From Bog-950 sp035299425 (lineage in GTDB: Bacteria > Bacteroidota > Bacteroidia > Chitinophagales > LD1), in the NCBI GenBank assembly GCA_035299425.1, contig DATGWP010000232.1, forward strand, positions 38,440 to 102,439: a stretch of DNA of 64,000 bases, written 5' to 3'. Below the pieces are notes generated by a model. The model ran no database searches and was not told where the DNA came from. It saw nothing but the letters and a program-made list of their open reading frames with translations. Position numbers and translations under genes: made by a program. Positions 51,866 to 62,479 of the stretch are shown here, one piece after another. How positions within the stretch are numbered: position 1 is the stretch's first letter; the number at the start of each line of letters is the position of its first letter.

Positions 51866-52096
51866 ATGCAAATGCAATATGCAATTTTAGGATTAGGCAC
51901 TCCGGAGGTTATTATCATCATAGTAGTTGTGCTTTTACTTTTTGGTGGTAAAAAAATACCTGAGTTAATGCGTGGTTTAGGCCAGGGTGTGCGGGAGTTT
52001 AACTCGGCAAAATCGAACCTGAAACAGGAGATAGAAGACGGCATGAAAAACAAGCCCGTGGACCCTGCCAAGGAAACTACCGAGGAAAAAAAATAA
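51866..52096 (+). CDS. tatA: Sec-independent protein translocase TatA/E
   Basis: TatA forms the membrane pore that exports folded proteins. The 76-residue protein has an N-terminal transmembrane helix (PEVIIIIVVVLLLFGGKKIP), the amphipathic helix with the family motif FGGKKIPELMRGLGQGVREF and an acidic tail (DGMKNKPVDPAKETTEEKK). tatC is not in this window. It precedes gatA by a short gap on the same strand. Confidence 0.94.
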   Translation: MQMQYAILGLGTPEVIIIIVVVLLLFGGKKIPELMRGLGQGVREFNSAKSNLKQEIEDGMKNKPVDPAKETTEEKK

Positions 52097-52208
52097 TTTA
52101 AAATATACAGCAATTATTAGTGCTGAAAAGTAAAGCCTTCTCCCTTGAAGGATTAACTGTTCATTGGCAGGGCTGTCAGATTTTCAGAAAACATTATTGA
52201 TTTACAGC

Positions 52209-53678
52209 ATGAAACCAACCCTCAGGCAAGTACAGGCGGATATAAAATCGGGAGCGACCAGTTGCGAAAAGCTGGTGGCTGACTATTTGCAAAAAATAGA
52301 AGCCAACAAACATTTGAATGCCTACCTGGAGGTGTTTGGCGCTGAGGCTACTGAGCGCGCTAAACAACTGGATAAAAAGCTGGCTGAAGGTGGTGCTACC
52401 GGTAAATTGTTTGGCTGTGTAATAGCTATAAAAGATAATATCTGCTACAAGCAGCATAAGGTTTCTGCCGGTTCAAAAATATTAGAAGGTTTTACCTCGC
52501 TATACAACGCCACTGTGGTAGATAAACTACTGGCCGAAGATGCGATTATAATAGGCCGCACCAATTGCGATGAATTTGCCATGGGCAGCAGCAATGAAAA
52601 CTCGGCCTATGGCCCTGTGCTGAACGCACAGGATAACAGCCGCGTGCCGGGCGGTTCATCGGGTGGTAGTGCAGTAGTTGTGCAGGCAGATTTGTGCCAT
52701 GCTTCGTTAGGTTCAGATACCGGTGGCTCTATACGGCAGCCAGCTTCGTTTTGCGGTATAGTAGGTATCAAGCCTACGTATGGACGTGTATCGCGTTATG
52801 GTTTGGTTGCCTATGCATCATCCTTTGACCAGATAGGCCCCTTTACCCATACCGTAGAAGATATGGCGCTGCTGATGGAAGTAATCAGCGGTAAAGACGG
52901 CCACGATGCTACCTCATCATCGGTAGCTGTAGCGCCTTATTCGCAGCAATTGGATTTTGATAAAAAAGCCCGCATTGCTGTTTTTCCATCTACCATGAAC
53001 AGTGAAGGATTGAACAGTGAAGTAAAAGGTGCTATGGAAGACGTGCTGAACGATTTGAAGGCAGACGGCCATACAGTAGAAGAAGTTGGGTTCGATTTAC
53101 TGGAATACTTAATTGCTACGTATTACGTTTTATCAACCGCAGAGGCCAGCAGTAACCTGGCGCGTTTTGACGGTATACACTATGGTTACCGGTCGAAAAA
53201 CCTGGAGGAAAAAGTGGAAACAGAAGAGAGTAAAAAGAAAACAGATAAAACAGATATTGTATACCGCAGATCGCGTACTGAGGGTTTTGGTAAAGAGGTG
53301 AAGAACCGGATTATGCTGGGTACTTTTGTATTAAGTTCGGGCTATTACGATGCTTATTACAGCCGTGCACAGAAGGTAAGAAGGATTTTAACAGATAAAA
53401 TACGCGGTATTTTTAACAATTACGATTTTATTATAATGCCTACATCGCCTACAGTAGCTTTTAAATTTGGCGAGAAAACCGACAACCCCGTAGAGATGTA
53501 TCTGGCTGATATCTATACAGTTTTGGCAAACCTTACCGGTATTCCGGCAATATCGCTGCCATTGGCAGAAGATAAAAACGGGTTGCCTATTGGTGTGCAG
53601 GTGCTTGCTGATAAATTTCAGGAGAGCAAACTGCTTGCATTTTCGGAGAAATTGATGCAAATTGAATCCCCTAAATAG
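52209..53678 (+). CDS. gatA: Asp-tRNA(Asn)/Glu-tRNA(Gln) amidotransferase subunit A
   Basis: GatA releases ammonia from glutamine so that GatB can convert Glu-tRNA(Gln) or Asp-tRNA(Asn) to the correct aminoacyl-tRNA. The amidase signature VPGGSSGGSAVVVQ and GSDTGGSIRQPASFCG give the catalytic Ser residues, and VIAIKDNICYK holds the catalytic Lys. ATG 52209 (MKPTLRQVQADIKSG) is preferred to an upstream ATG (52164), giving 489 residues. gatB and gatC are not nearby. Confidence 0.96.
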   Translation: MKPTLRQVQADIKSGATSCEKLVADYLQKIEANKHLNAYLEVFGAEATERAKQLDKKLAEGGATGKLFGCVIAIKDNICYKQHKVSAGSKILEGFTSLYNATVVDKLLAEDAIIIGRTNCDEFAMGSSNENSAYGPVLNAQDNSRVPGGSSGGSAVVVQADLCHASLGSDTGGSIRQPASFCGIVGIKPTYGRVSRYGLVAYASSFDQIGPFTHTVEDMALLMEVISGKDGHDATSSSVAVAPYSQQLDFDKKARIAVFPSTMNSEGLNSEVKGAMEDVLNDLKADGHTVEEVGFDLLEYLIATYYVLSTAEASSNLARFDGIHYGYRSKNLEEKVETEESKKKTDKTDIVYRRSRTEGFGKEVKNRIMLGTFVLSSGYYDAYYSRAQKVRRILTDKIRGIFNNYDFIIMPTSPTVAFKFGEKTDNPVEMYLADIYTVLANLTGIPAISLPLAEDKNGLPIGVQVLADKFQESKLLAFSEKLMQIESPK

Positions 53679-53769
53679 ACAAACTAACAAGACACTCTTA
53701 GTAAACTCAAGACCAAACAACCTAGCCTATCGTCTCTTTCTACCTGTGAAAAATTACATTAGCACCAGA

Positions 53770-53855
53770 AGTTAATAGCCAGCGGTTAATAGTTAATCGA
53801 AGGGAAACCTTTGTATTGCTGTTAACCAATAGCCATTAGCCAATAAGCAGTAAAG
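53770..53855. repeat. Low-complexity 'taatagcc' tract before ruvA
   Basis: GTTAATAGCCAGCGGTTAAT, then AGTTAATC, and later CCAATAGCCATTAGCCAATA form degenerate copies of a TTAATAGCC-like unit in the gatA-ruvA spacer. The style matches the simple-repeat tracts near 13.3, 25.6 and 50.3 kb. Confidence 0.5.
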
Positions 53856-54452
53856 ATGATAGCGTACCTAAGCGGTAAAATTACATTTAAGAGCCCTACC
53901 CATATCTTTCTGGAAACAGGCGGCATAGGTTATATGGTAAAAATAAGCCTGCATACCTTTGAGCGTGTGCAACACCTGGATACGTGCAGGCTGCATACAT
54001 CGCTTGTGGTTAAAATTGAGAACCAGTCGGTAAGCGGATTTGACCTATATGGTTTTTTTGAAGAAACGGAAAAAGACCTGTTTGAAAAACTTATCTCGGT
54101 ATCGGGGGTAGGCGCCAGCACTGCACGCATGATGCTTTCGAGCTTTAAGCCTGATGAAATAAAAGCGGCCATTTTGAGTGAGAACGAGGCTATGATACAG
54201 AGCATAAAGGGCATAGGGCCAAAATCGGCCAAGCGTATCATACTAGAGCTTAAGGATAAGATTGGAAAAATGAGTGCCGATGCACTTTTGATATCCACTC
54301 CAAACAATACAATGAAAGAAGAAGCGTTATTTGCGCTCCTTGCTCTTGGTTTTAATAAGCAGGCGGCAGAAAAGGTGGTGGTGAAGCTGCAAAGCAGCAA
54401 CAGTAACTGGACGGTGGAGGGACTGATTAAAGAAGCATTGAAAATGTTGTAG
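53856..54452 (+). CDS. ruvA: Holliday junction branch migration protein RuvA
   Basis: RuvA binds four-way DNA junctions and loads RuvB. The N-terminal OB fold begins MIAYLSGKITFKSPTHIFLE, with GFDLYGFFEETEKDLFEKLI in the middle. Two helix-hairpin-helix motifs follow (LISVSGVGASTARMML and QSIKGIGPKSAKRIILELKD). The C-terminal domain III (ALFALLALGFNKQAAEKVVV) regulates RuvB. Length 198. sprA begins about 100 bases downstream, a common arrangement in Bacteroidota. Confidence 0.96.
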   Translation: MIAYLSGKITFKSPTHIFLETGGIGYMVKISLHTFERVQHLDTCRLHTSLVVKIENQSVSGFDLYGFFEETEKDLFEKLISVSGVGASTARMMLSSFKPDEIKAAILSENEAMIQSIKGIGPKSAKRIILELKDKIGKMSADALLISTPNNTMKEEALFALLALGFNKQAAEKVVVKLQSSNSNWTVEGLIKEALKML

Positions 54453-54551
54453 GAGAATAAATGCCATTGTGTAAAGGCAATGGTGGCGGAAACGGTTTTT
54501 GTAAAATTTTATGAAAAAAGCCCACGGGCCAACAAACACAGGAGAGAGTAA

Positions 54552-57500
54552 GTGAGAGTTAAGCAAAAAATATTTACCAGTATACTAGCTGTTTCGTGCA
54601 TTGGAGTGCTGTTTGCCTCTTATACCGGTAACCGTTCGTTCCGTTCGCGCAATATGTTTTTTGAAGCCCCCGCGCCTGCCGAGCCGGATTCGCCGGAAAT
54701 AAAGCTGAAGTACCCCATTAAAGAACGGGAAGGAGATTTTGTAACGGACAAGCCTAACGATCCATTTTACATGAAAGACCCACCTGCCATTAAGCAGGAT
54801 GTGGAGTACGACCCCACTACCGGCATGTATGTGGTTACCGAAAAAGTGGCCGGGCAGAACGTGCGTCCACCTATGTATATGACATACGATGAGTACCTGT
54901 CGTATACTGAAAAACAGGAGCGCGATGCGTATGTGAAAGACCGCCAGCGCGCTATAAGCCTTGTAGAAGACAAAAGCATAGTGCCGCCTATTCAGGTAAA
55001 AAAGCAGTTTTTTGACAAGCTGTTTGGCGGTAGTAAAATTGAAATTAAACCGCAGGGTAACGTAGAAATGACCCTGGGCGGCAACGTGCAGAAAACCGCT
55101 AACCCGAATATACCTATACGCAACCGAAGAACAGGTGGTTTTGATTTTGATATGAATATCAACATCAACGTGATAGGTAAGATAGGTGATAAACTACAGT
55201 TAGGCGTAAAGTATAATACCCAGTCGGGTTTTGATTTTGATAACCAGGTAAAACTAGGCTACACCGGCGATGAAGACGACATAATTAAGGTGATAGAAGC
55301 CGGTAACGTTTCGCTTCCCCTGCAAACACGACTTATTACCGGTAGCCAGACTTTGTTTGGTGTAAAAACACAGTTGCAGTTTGGGCGGTTAACCTGGACC
55401 ACCGTACTATCGCAACAAAAGTCGAAGAAAGAAACCGTAATGATTGAAAACGGTGCCCAACGGCAGAATTTCGAAATCAGATCTGACCAATACGAAGAGA
55501 ACAAGCACTTTTTCCTGGCCCAATATTTCCGCGACCAATATGACTTTGCACTTTCGGGCCTTCCTAATATAAAATCGGTAGTAAACATCACCCGTATAGA
55601 AGTTTGGGTAACCAACCGTAACGGTACCACCCAAAATGTGCGCGATGTAGTTGGTTTGAATGACCTGGGAGAGCCAAAACCTTATGACAGCATACACATA
55701 AATAATACCAGCAACGGTGATGCGCGCGCGCGCAATGAGGCTAACGATTTGTATGCCCGTTTATCGGCCAACCCCAGCAACCGGTTTGTAAATAATATAG
55801 TGGCTACGCTGCAAGGCGGCCAGTTTTTGTTAGACCAGGGCGAAGATTTTGAAAAAACGTATGCCCGTAAGCTGAACGATAACGAGTTTGTATACAACAA
55901 GCAATTGGGTTATATCTCGCTTAACAGCCAGCTGAACCCTAACGAGGTGTTGGCCGTAGCTTTCCAATATGAGTACAACGGTGCGGTGTTTCAGGTGGGT
56001 GAGTTTGGTAACCAGGTACCGCCGGATAGCAATGCCACCTCGAAGGTGCTATACCTTAAATTGCTGAAAGGCACTACCGTTCGTCCGCTGCTTCCTATCT
56101 GGAACCTGATGATGAAGAACATCTACTCATTGGGTGCTTATAACCTTAGCAACGAAGACTTCCGTTTAGATTTATACTATAATGACCCGGGTGGTGGATT
56201 AAAGCGCTACCTGCCTAAAGGCTGCTTATCGGGCACACCGCTTATCCGCGTATTGAACCTGGATAACCTGAACATGAACAACGACCCGCAGCGCGATGGT
56301 TTGTTCGATTATGTGCCCGGGGTAACCATATTAACCCAAAACGGGCGATTGATATTTCCGGTGAAGGAGCCTTTTGGCGATAACCTGCGCGCAGCCTTTA
56401 ACGATTGTACCCCTCCTACTCCCGAAAGTATAACAAACCAGTATGTATTTGACCAGTTGTATGATTCAACAAAATTCAGGGCGCAACAGTTTCCGGAGTT
56501 TAACCGGTTTGTAATAAAGGGGCAATACAAAGGCAGCAACAACCGCGAAATATCGCTGGGGGCGGGTAACATACCACGGGGTTCGGTAGTGGTTACTGCC
56601 GGTGGGCAAAAACTGGTAGAGAATACACACTACACGGTAGATTATAACCTGGGACGCATTACAATTATAGACCAGGGGATACTTAACAGCGGGCAGCAGG
56701 TAAAGGTAGACTATGAAAACAATAACCTGTTTGCCACACAGGTGCGCACCATGTACGGCACCAGACTCGATTACCGCATAAGCAGCAAGTTCAACATAGG
56801 TGGTACCGTAATGCACCTGAGAGAAAGGCCCTTTACCCAAAAAGTAAATATTGGCGATGACCCTATTGCCAATACTATTATGGGACTGGATGTAAAGTAT
56901 GAAACCAATGCGCCCTGGTTGACCAAGGCATTGGATAAATTACCAATTTATGCCACCAAAGAAATGTCTACCATATCTACATATGCTGAGGTAGCGCATT
57001 TAAAACCGGGACACTCTAAAGCTATTAACGGCGCCGATAAAGAAGGACAGGTATATGTAGATGACTTTGAAGGAACGAGCAATGGCTACGATTTAAAAAC
57101 ACCACCTATTAGTTGGAAACTTGGTTCGATACCACGCCGGGCTACCGATGCCAGCGGCACGGTGTTGTTTCCGGAGGGTGACTTTATTGCCGATGAACGC
57201 TCGGGATACAACCGCGCCAAAATTGCCTGGTACCGTATAGACAACTCGTTTTTTAACGAGCAAACCAGTCCGGATGTAGTTTGGAATAACCCCGACAAAA
57301 AAACCAACCTGCAAAGCCATTATGTGCGGTTGATACCTACGCAGGAGGTTTTTCCTAACCGGCCTAACCAAACACTTGACCAAAACCTTTATACGTTCGA
57401 CCTTAGCTTTAACCCCAGAGAGCGTGGCCCTTATAACTATGAGTGGAGTTCGGGGGTAACAGCCGGTGTATCGCAAGGTGTAGACCCAACCAACGGGGAG

Positions 57501-60500
57501 TTAAAATCGCCGCAAACAAGATGGGGGGGTATAATGCGCAGTATAGATAACAATGACCTGGAGGCCACCAACGTAGAGTTTATTGAGTTCTGGATGCTGG
57601 ACCCGTTCTTATATAACACCACATCGCCGGGAGGTAAATTGTATTTTAACCTGGGTAATATATCGGAAGATATTTTGCGCGACTCGCGTATGCTGTATGA
57701 AAACGGTATAGAAGCAGACACGAATAACCTGGATAAGACTTTTTGGGGTTGGGTGCCTAAGCAGCCCGCGCTTGTAGACGCTTTTGGCCTAGAAGAAGCT
57801 GACCGCGTAATACAGGATGTAGGATTTGACGGTATGGGCAATGACCTGGAAAGAGAGCGCAAAAGAGCTTTTCTTGACCGTATAAACGACCCGGTTAACA
57901 ACTATGTGCAGGCTATAAAAGACAAGTTGAATATAGATCCATCGAGCGATGACTACCGGTTTTTTAAAGATGAAGATGTATACGGTGGAATCGGAAGTGT
58001 GGTATCGCGTTATAAAGATTTTACCGGTGTAGAAGGTAACTCACCAGTGCAGGGAGGCAATAGCGTGCAAACCACCGCGCAAACCAACCTGCCCGAGAAG
58101 GAAGATTTGAATAAGGATAATACGCTGAATGAGAACGAGGAGTATTTTCAGTATGAAGTGGACCTAAGACCGGGTATGGATGTGGGCACTAATCCGTTTA
58201 TAGTATCGAAAGTAGAAGGAACGGGTGTGGATGGAGATGGAATACCCAACAGGTGGTTACAATTCCGGATACCAATACGTGAGTATACCGGCCGCACCGG
58301 TAACATACCAGACTTTAAGAGCATACAGTTTATGCGTATGTTCCTAACCGGCTGGCAGGATAGTGTTGTATTGCGATTTGGAACACTTGAACTGAGAAGA
58401 AACCAATGGAGAACTTATAACCTGAACCTGGATGACCCATGCGACGGGCCGGGCAGCGATGCCGCCGAAGGATTTTTTAATGTGGCCTCGGTAGGCATTG
58501 AAGAACACAGCGCAAAGAAACCGGTGAACTATGTACTGCCGCCAAACATAGAACGGACGCAAGCCCTGGGTGCACAAACCAACCAGTTTGTTGCTCAAAA
58601 TGAACAGGCACTTGCCATTAGCGCCTGCAACCTGAAAGACTGTAGCCGGAAGGCAGTATTCAAAAACCTGACGCTGGATGTGCGCCGCTACAAGCAGCTT
58701 AAGATGTTTATACACGCCAACCGCATCAGCGGCGAGCTACCGGTGAATGATAATGAGGTTACTGCTTTTATTCGTATAGGGTCTGACTTTGTAGATAACT
58801 ATTATGAATACGAGGTGCCTTTAAAAATAACGAATGACGGGTTGTATGATAATAACCTAACCAGTGACCGCGAACTGGTATGGCCAACACTTAACGATGT
58901 AGAGATTAACCTGCAGGATTTTGTAAACCTGAAACAAACCCGTAATGCTACTGCCGGTTACCCGCGCACCGCAGTATTTAGTCAGAAGGATGCAAAAGGC
59001 AAGCTTATATCTATAAAGGGTAACCCCGATATAGGCGCTGTGAAAACTATTATGCTGGGTATACATAACCCATATGCCGGCGATACTGCGACAAACCCGC
59101 TGACGGATGCTGATGACGGACAGGCAAAGTGTGTAGAGGTATGGTTTAACGAGTTGCGCGTAACCGGCTTTGAAGAGTTTGGTGGTACGGCTGCGCTGGC
59201 CAACGTAAATATAAAGCTGGCAGATTTGGGTAACATAAGCCTATCGGGCGAGATGCATACCCGCGGTTTCGGGCAGGTAGAGCAGAAGATAGACCAGCGG
59301 TATAAAGACAACCTGTATAAATACGATTTCAGCACCAACCTGGAAGGCGGTAAGCTATTGCCGGAGAAAGCCGGTATACGTATACCATTCTATGCTAACT
59401 ACGCGCAATCGTTCAGCACGCCGGAGTTTGACCCTTACCAGTTTGATATACCTACCAAAGACTATCTTAAAACTTTGAAAGAAGTTGTAGGAGCTGATTC
59501 GGCCAGGCGCTACCGCGCACAGGTGCAAACTATAAACACACGCCGCGGTTTTAACTTTAGCAACGTGCGCATAGTACCACAAACCAAAGCCAAGCGGCCG
59601 CATGTATATGACCCCGGCAACTTCAACTTTACCTATAGCTATAATGAAATATTGCTGAGCGACCCTTTCATTGAAAAGAACTCGAAGAAAAACTGGATGG
59701 GTATAATAGGCTGGAGTTTTGCACCGCAAACCAAAGACTTTTCGCCGTTTAAAAAGTTGATTAAATCAAAATCGAAGTGGCTAGACCTGTTCCGCGATTT
59801 CAGCTTTAACCCGATGCCATCTACACTTGCGTTTACTACGGATATGAACCGCGATATGACAGAAATAAAACTGCGTTCGCTGGGCGAGGTTGGTTTTGAT
59901 ATACCGGCTACCTACAGTAAAAATTTCCGCTGGAACCGGAGCTATGTGTTTAAATACAATCCGTTCAAATCGCTTAGTATTGACTATACCGCCAACAACA
60001 ACTCGCGTATAGATGAACCGGATGGTAAGATAGATACCAAGGCCGAGAAGAATGAAATATGGGGTAACATCGGCCAGGGTGGACGTAACACCAATTACAG
60101 CCAACAGCTAGGTGTAAACTACACTATACCAATTAACAAGCTACCGATACTTGACTTTGTAACAGCTACGGTAGGTTATAACAGTTCGTATACCTGGACC
60201 GCGCTACCATGGCAATTGGATGAAACTACGGGCCAGCTGCGCCAAAACACTTTAGGCAATATTATAAGCAACAGCCAGAACGACCGTGCTAAAGTAGACC
60301 TTAACTTTAAGAAGCTGTATGATAAGGTGCCGTTCCTAAAAACCTACAACTCGCCTAACCCAAATGCCGGCGATAAGAAAGAGAATGATAAAAAACGCGA
60401 TGCCGTAAAGAAAGCACGCGAGAAGATTAAAGATGAAATTACCAAGCTGAAAGAGAAGCGCATCAAACTAAAAGAGGAATTAAAGAAGGCAAAGGAAATT

Positions 60501-62282
60501 GCGCGCAACGACACCAATTATCATAACAAAAAGATTGCCAACCAGGAGCGGATAAAAGCATCGCTGGCGGCTAATGCCGCTGCTATCAGCGCTAAGGGCA
60601 AGGAACTTTCGGCTGCTGAAAAAGAAGAAAAACCGAAGGTTAAAGACCAGGTTAAGAACCTAAAAACCTCGCGCGACAAACTGAAGGATGATTTGAAACT
60701 GGCCAAAAAAGATGCGGATGTAATACGATTGCGGAAAGAACTGAAAGCTAACCGCCGTGCGCTTAAGCAAAAGAACACGGACTATGAAAATAAGCAGGCA
60801 CCAAGCAACCCGCTAATTTCTATTTTGTTAAGACCGTTGCTAGCGCTCAAAAAAGTATCGGTAGAATATAAAGAAACCAAGGGTACTATTGTGCCGGGCT
60901 TTACCGGTTACTCGCAAATACTGGGTAACCAGATAAACGGTAGCAATAAATATATAACGGATAAGAATATACGCGCTGCACCGGGATACGACTTTGTATT
61001 TGGCGCACAAATGGGCGATAGGTTCTGGAAAGGTGTAGACAAATTCAGCCGCGATGGATGGCTGGATGAAGCTGCTGCCAATGGCTGGATAAGCAGGGAT
61101 ACCTTGCTGAACCAGAAGTTTACGCAAACACGCTCGCAGCGGTTAGATGTAACGGCTACTATAGAGCCATGGTCTGATTTGAAAATTGACCTGTCGCTAT
61201 TCCGCGACTATACCGAAAACCACTCGCAGTTTTTTAAGGCGATTCAGGACCCTAATGACCCGAACAGTATAGTATATGCGCATTTGAACCCTATGGATAT
61301 GGGCTCCTATAGTATCTCTTATCTACCGGCCCGCACCATGTTTGACAAAACTGATAAAGATGGGAACTCTGAACTATACAGGCAGTTTATGCAAAACCGC
61401 GAGGTAATATCACGACGCCTTGGCAGTGGCACGTATTACAACCCGAGCGACTCTACCTTTAACCCTGCATTTGCAGAAGGATACGGGCCTAAATCGCAGG
61501 ATGTATTGATACCTTCTTTCTTAGCGGCCTACACCAAGACCGACGCCAACAAACAACAACTGAATCCATTTAAAGCGATACCTCTGCCTAACTGGCGCAT
61601 TTCGTACAATGGTTTAACCAAGTTTAAGTGGGCGCAAAAGATATTTACCAACTTCACCATTACCCACGGTTATAACTCCACCTTAACGGTAAACAGTTTT
61701 AATACCAACCTGGACTACAAAGGAGATGGAAGCATGTTTGGCCAAAACCGTGTTGATTCGCTTAACGGAAACTATTTCCCGCTTTACACCATGCCAAGTA
61801 TTGTGATGAACGAACAGTTATCGCCCCTATTAGGTGTAGATATGACGTTTAAAAACAACATTACGGCCAAGGTAGATTACAAACAGAGCCGCACGCAGAC
61901 GATGAACTTCTCGGATTTTCAGCTGGTAGAGATGAAATCGAAACAGCTAACGGTGGGAGCGGGATATAAAATTAAAGGGCTAAAGCTACCGATTAAGATA
62001 AAAGGCAAGAAGATACGCCTGGACAATGATCTTAGTTTCCGTTTTGACTTTAGTTACCGCGATAATGTTACCGTAAACCACCGGATAGATAACGGTTCGC
62101 CTCAGATAACATCGGGAGCAAGAACCATCACCATTCAGCCATCGATAGATTATATAGTAAGCAAGCGGTTGAACGTGCGTATCTTCTTCGACCAGACGCA
62201 GACGATACCTAAGATTTCGTCGGGTTTCCCTACTACCAACACCAAGGGCGGTATTACGTTGCGATTCTCGCTGGCGGATTAA
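54552..62282 (+). CDS. sprA: Type IX secretion translocon protein SprA
   Basis: SprA is the giant outer-membrane channel of the type IX system; known structures show a 36-strand barrel. The length of 2,576 residues is somewhat above the Flavobacterium protein. It starts at GTG 54552 with a signal-like N-terminus. Family features include LGGNVQKTANPNIPIRNRRT and FDFDMNININVIGKIGDKLQ with QLGVKYNTQSGFDFDNQVKL, repeated later as further membrane strands; QVYVDDFEGTSNGYDLKTP and the region after residue 1,500 are typical. The C-terminus ends in an amphipathic strand (GGITLRFSLAD). An unusual Lys/Glu coiled coil occupies about residues 1,940-2,085. It should export the sorting-domain protein at 13.5 kb. 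Confidence 0.96.
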   Translation: MRVKQKIFTSILAVSCIGVLFASYTGNRSFRSRNMFFEAPAPAEPDSPEIKLKYPIKEREGDFVTDKPNDPFYMKDPPAIKQDVEYDPTTGMYVVTEKVAGQNVRPPMYMTYDEYLSYTEKQERDAYVKDRQRAISLVEDKSIVPPIQVKKQFFDKLFGGSKIEIKPQGNVEMTLGGNVQKTANPNIPIRNRRTGGFDFDMNININVIGKIGDKLQLGVKYNTQSGFDFDNQVKLGYTGDEDDIIKVIEAGNVSLPLQTRLITGSQTLFGVKTQLQFGRLTWTTVLSQQKSKKETVMIENGAQRQNFEIRSDQYEENKHFFLAQYFRDQYDFALSGLPNIKSVVNITRIEVWVTNRNGTTQNVRDVVGLNDLGEPKPYDSIHINNTSNGDARARNEANDLYARLSANPSNRFVNNIVATLQGGQFLLDQGEDFEKTYARKLNDNEFVYNKQLGYISLNSQLNPNEVLAVAFQYEYNGAVFQVGEFGNQVPPDSNATSKVLYLKLLKGTTVRPLLPIWNLMMKNIYSLGAYNLSNEDFRLDLYYNDPGGGLKRYLPKGCLSGTPLIRVLNLDNLNMNNDPQRDGLFDYVPGVTILTQNGRLIFPVKEPFGDNLRAAFNDCTPPTPESITNQYVFDQLYDSTKFRAQQFPEFNRFVIKGQYKGSNNREISLGAGNIPRGSVVVTAGGQKLVENTHYTVDYNLGRITIIDQGILNSGQQVKVDYENNNLFATQVRTMYGTRLDYRISSKFNIGGTVMHLRERPFTQKVNIGDDPIANTIMGLDVKYETNAPWLTKALDKLPIYATKEMSTISTYAEVAHLKPGHSKAINGADKEGQVYVDDFEGTSNGYDLKTPPISWKLGSIPRRATDASGTVLFPEGDFIADERSGYNRAKIAWYRIDNSFFNEQTSPDVVWNNPDKKTNLQSHYVRLIPTQEVFPNRPNQTLDQNLYTFDLSFNPRERGPYNYEWSSGVTAGVSQGVDPTNGELKSPQTRWGGIMRSIDNNDLEATNVEFIEFWMLDPFLYNTTSPGGKLYFNLGNISEDILRDSRMLYENGIEADTNNLDKTFWGWVPKQPALVDAFGLEEADRVIQDVGFDGMGNDLERERKRAFLDRINDPVNNYVQAIKDKLNIDPSSDDYRFFKDEDVYGGIGSVVSRYKDFTGVEGNSPVQGGNSVQTTAQTNLPEKEDLNKDNTLNENEEYFQYEVDLRPGMDVGTNPFIVSKVEGTGVDGDGIPNRWLQFRIPIREYTGRTGNIPDFKSIQFMRMFLTGWQDSVVLRFGTLELRRNQWRTYNLNLDDPCDGPGSDAAEGFFNVASVGIEEHSAKKPVNYVLPPNIERTQALGAQTNQFVAQNEQALAISACNLKDCSRKAVFKNLTLDVRRYKQLKMFIHANRISGELPVNDNEVTAFIRIGSDFVDNYYEYEVPLKITNDGLYDNNLTSDRELVWPTLNDVEINLQDFVNLKQTRNATAGYPRTAVFSQKDAKGKLISIKGNPDIGAVKTIMLGIHNPYAGDTATNPLTDADDGQAKCVEVWFNELRVTGFEEFGGTAALANVNIKLADLGNISLSGEMHTRGFGQVEQKIDQRYKDNLYKYDFSTNLEGGKLLPEKAGIRIPFYANYAQSFSTPEFDPYQFDIPTKDYLKTLKEVVGADSARRYRAQVQTINTRRGFNFSNVRIVPQTKAKRPHVYDPGNFNFTYSYNEILLSDPFIEKNSKKNWMGIIGWSFAPQTKDFSPFKKLIKSKSKWLDLFRDFSFNPMPSTLAFTTDMNRDMTEIKLRSLGEVGFDIPATYSKNFRWNRSYVFKYNPFKSLSIDYTANNNSRIDEPDGKIDTKAEKNEIWGNIGQGGRNTNYSQQLGVNYTIPINKLPILDFVTATVGYNSSYTWTALPWQLDETTGQLRQNTLGNIISNSQNDRAKVDLNFKKLYDKVPFLKTYNSPNPNAGDKKENDKKRDAVKKAREKIKDEITKLKEKRIKLKEELKKAKEIARNDTNYHNKKIANQERIKASLAANAAAISAKGKELSAAEKEEKPKVKDQVKNLKTSRDKLKDDLKLAKKDADVIRLRKELKANRRALKQKNTDYENKQAPSNPLISILLRPLLALKKVSVEYKETKGTIVPGFTGYSQILGNQINGSNKYITDKNIRAAPGYDFVFGAQMGDRFWKGVDKFSRDGWLDEAAANGWISRDTLLNQKFTQTRSQRLDVTATIEPWSDLKIDLSLFRDYTENHSQFFKAIQDPNDPNSIVYAHLNPMDMGSYSISYLPARTMFDKTDKDGNSELYRQFMQNREVISRRLGSGTYYNPSDSTFNPAFAEGYGPKSQDVLIPSFLAAYTKTDANKQQLNPFKAIPLPNWRISYNGLTKFKWAQKIFTNFTITHGYNSTLTVNSFNTNLDYKGDGSMFGQNRVDSLNGNYFPLYTMPSIVMNEQLSPLLGVDMTFKNNITAKVDYKQSRTQTMNFSDFQLVEMKSKQLTVGAGYKIKGLKLPIKIKGKKIRLDNDLSFRFDFSYRDNVTVNHRIDNGSPQITSGARTITIQPSIDYIVSKRLNVRIFFDQTQTIPKISSGFPTTNTKGGITLRFSLAD

Positions 62283-62286
62283 GTAA

Positions 62287-62349
62287 GACCACCCCGCCCA
62301 TCTGCCTTCGGCATCTTCCCTCCCCTAAAGGGTGAGGGAAGAACCTACA
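62287..62349. repeat. Palindromic repeat, 'ctgccttcggcatc' family, third copy
   Basis: GACCACCCCGCCCATCTGCC, then TTCGGCATCTTCCCTCCCCT and AAAGGGTGAGGGAAGAACCT. It shares the TGCCTTCGGCA hairpin, the GAGGGAAGAACCTA end and the enclosing CCCTC/GAGGG pairing with 23240-23295, and its beginning with 43047. It follows the sprA stop directly and may act in 3' end formation. Confidence 0.75.
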
Positions 62350-62479
62350 GATACTAGTTTGCCTGCAATTCAAATACATCTCTGGATTGCTGCTCTTTTA
62401 CGATAATAAAATGGCATTCGTGTTTTTTTGTTTGCAAGGTTTTCTATTTTCGGGCATTCAAAATTTAAAACCACAAAGC

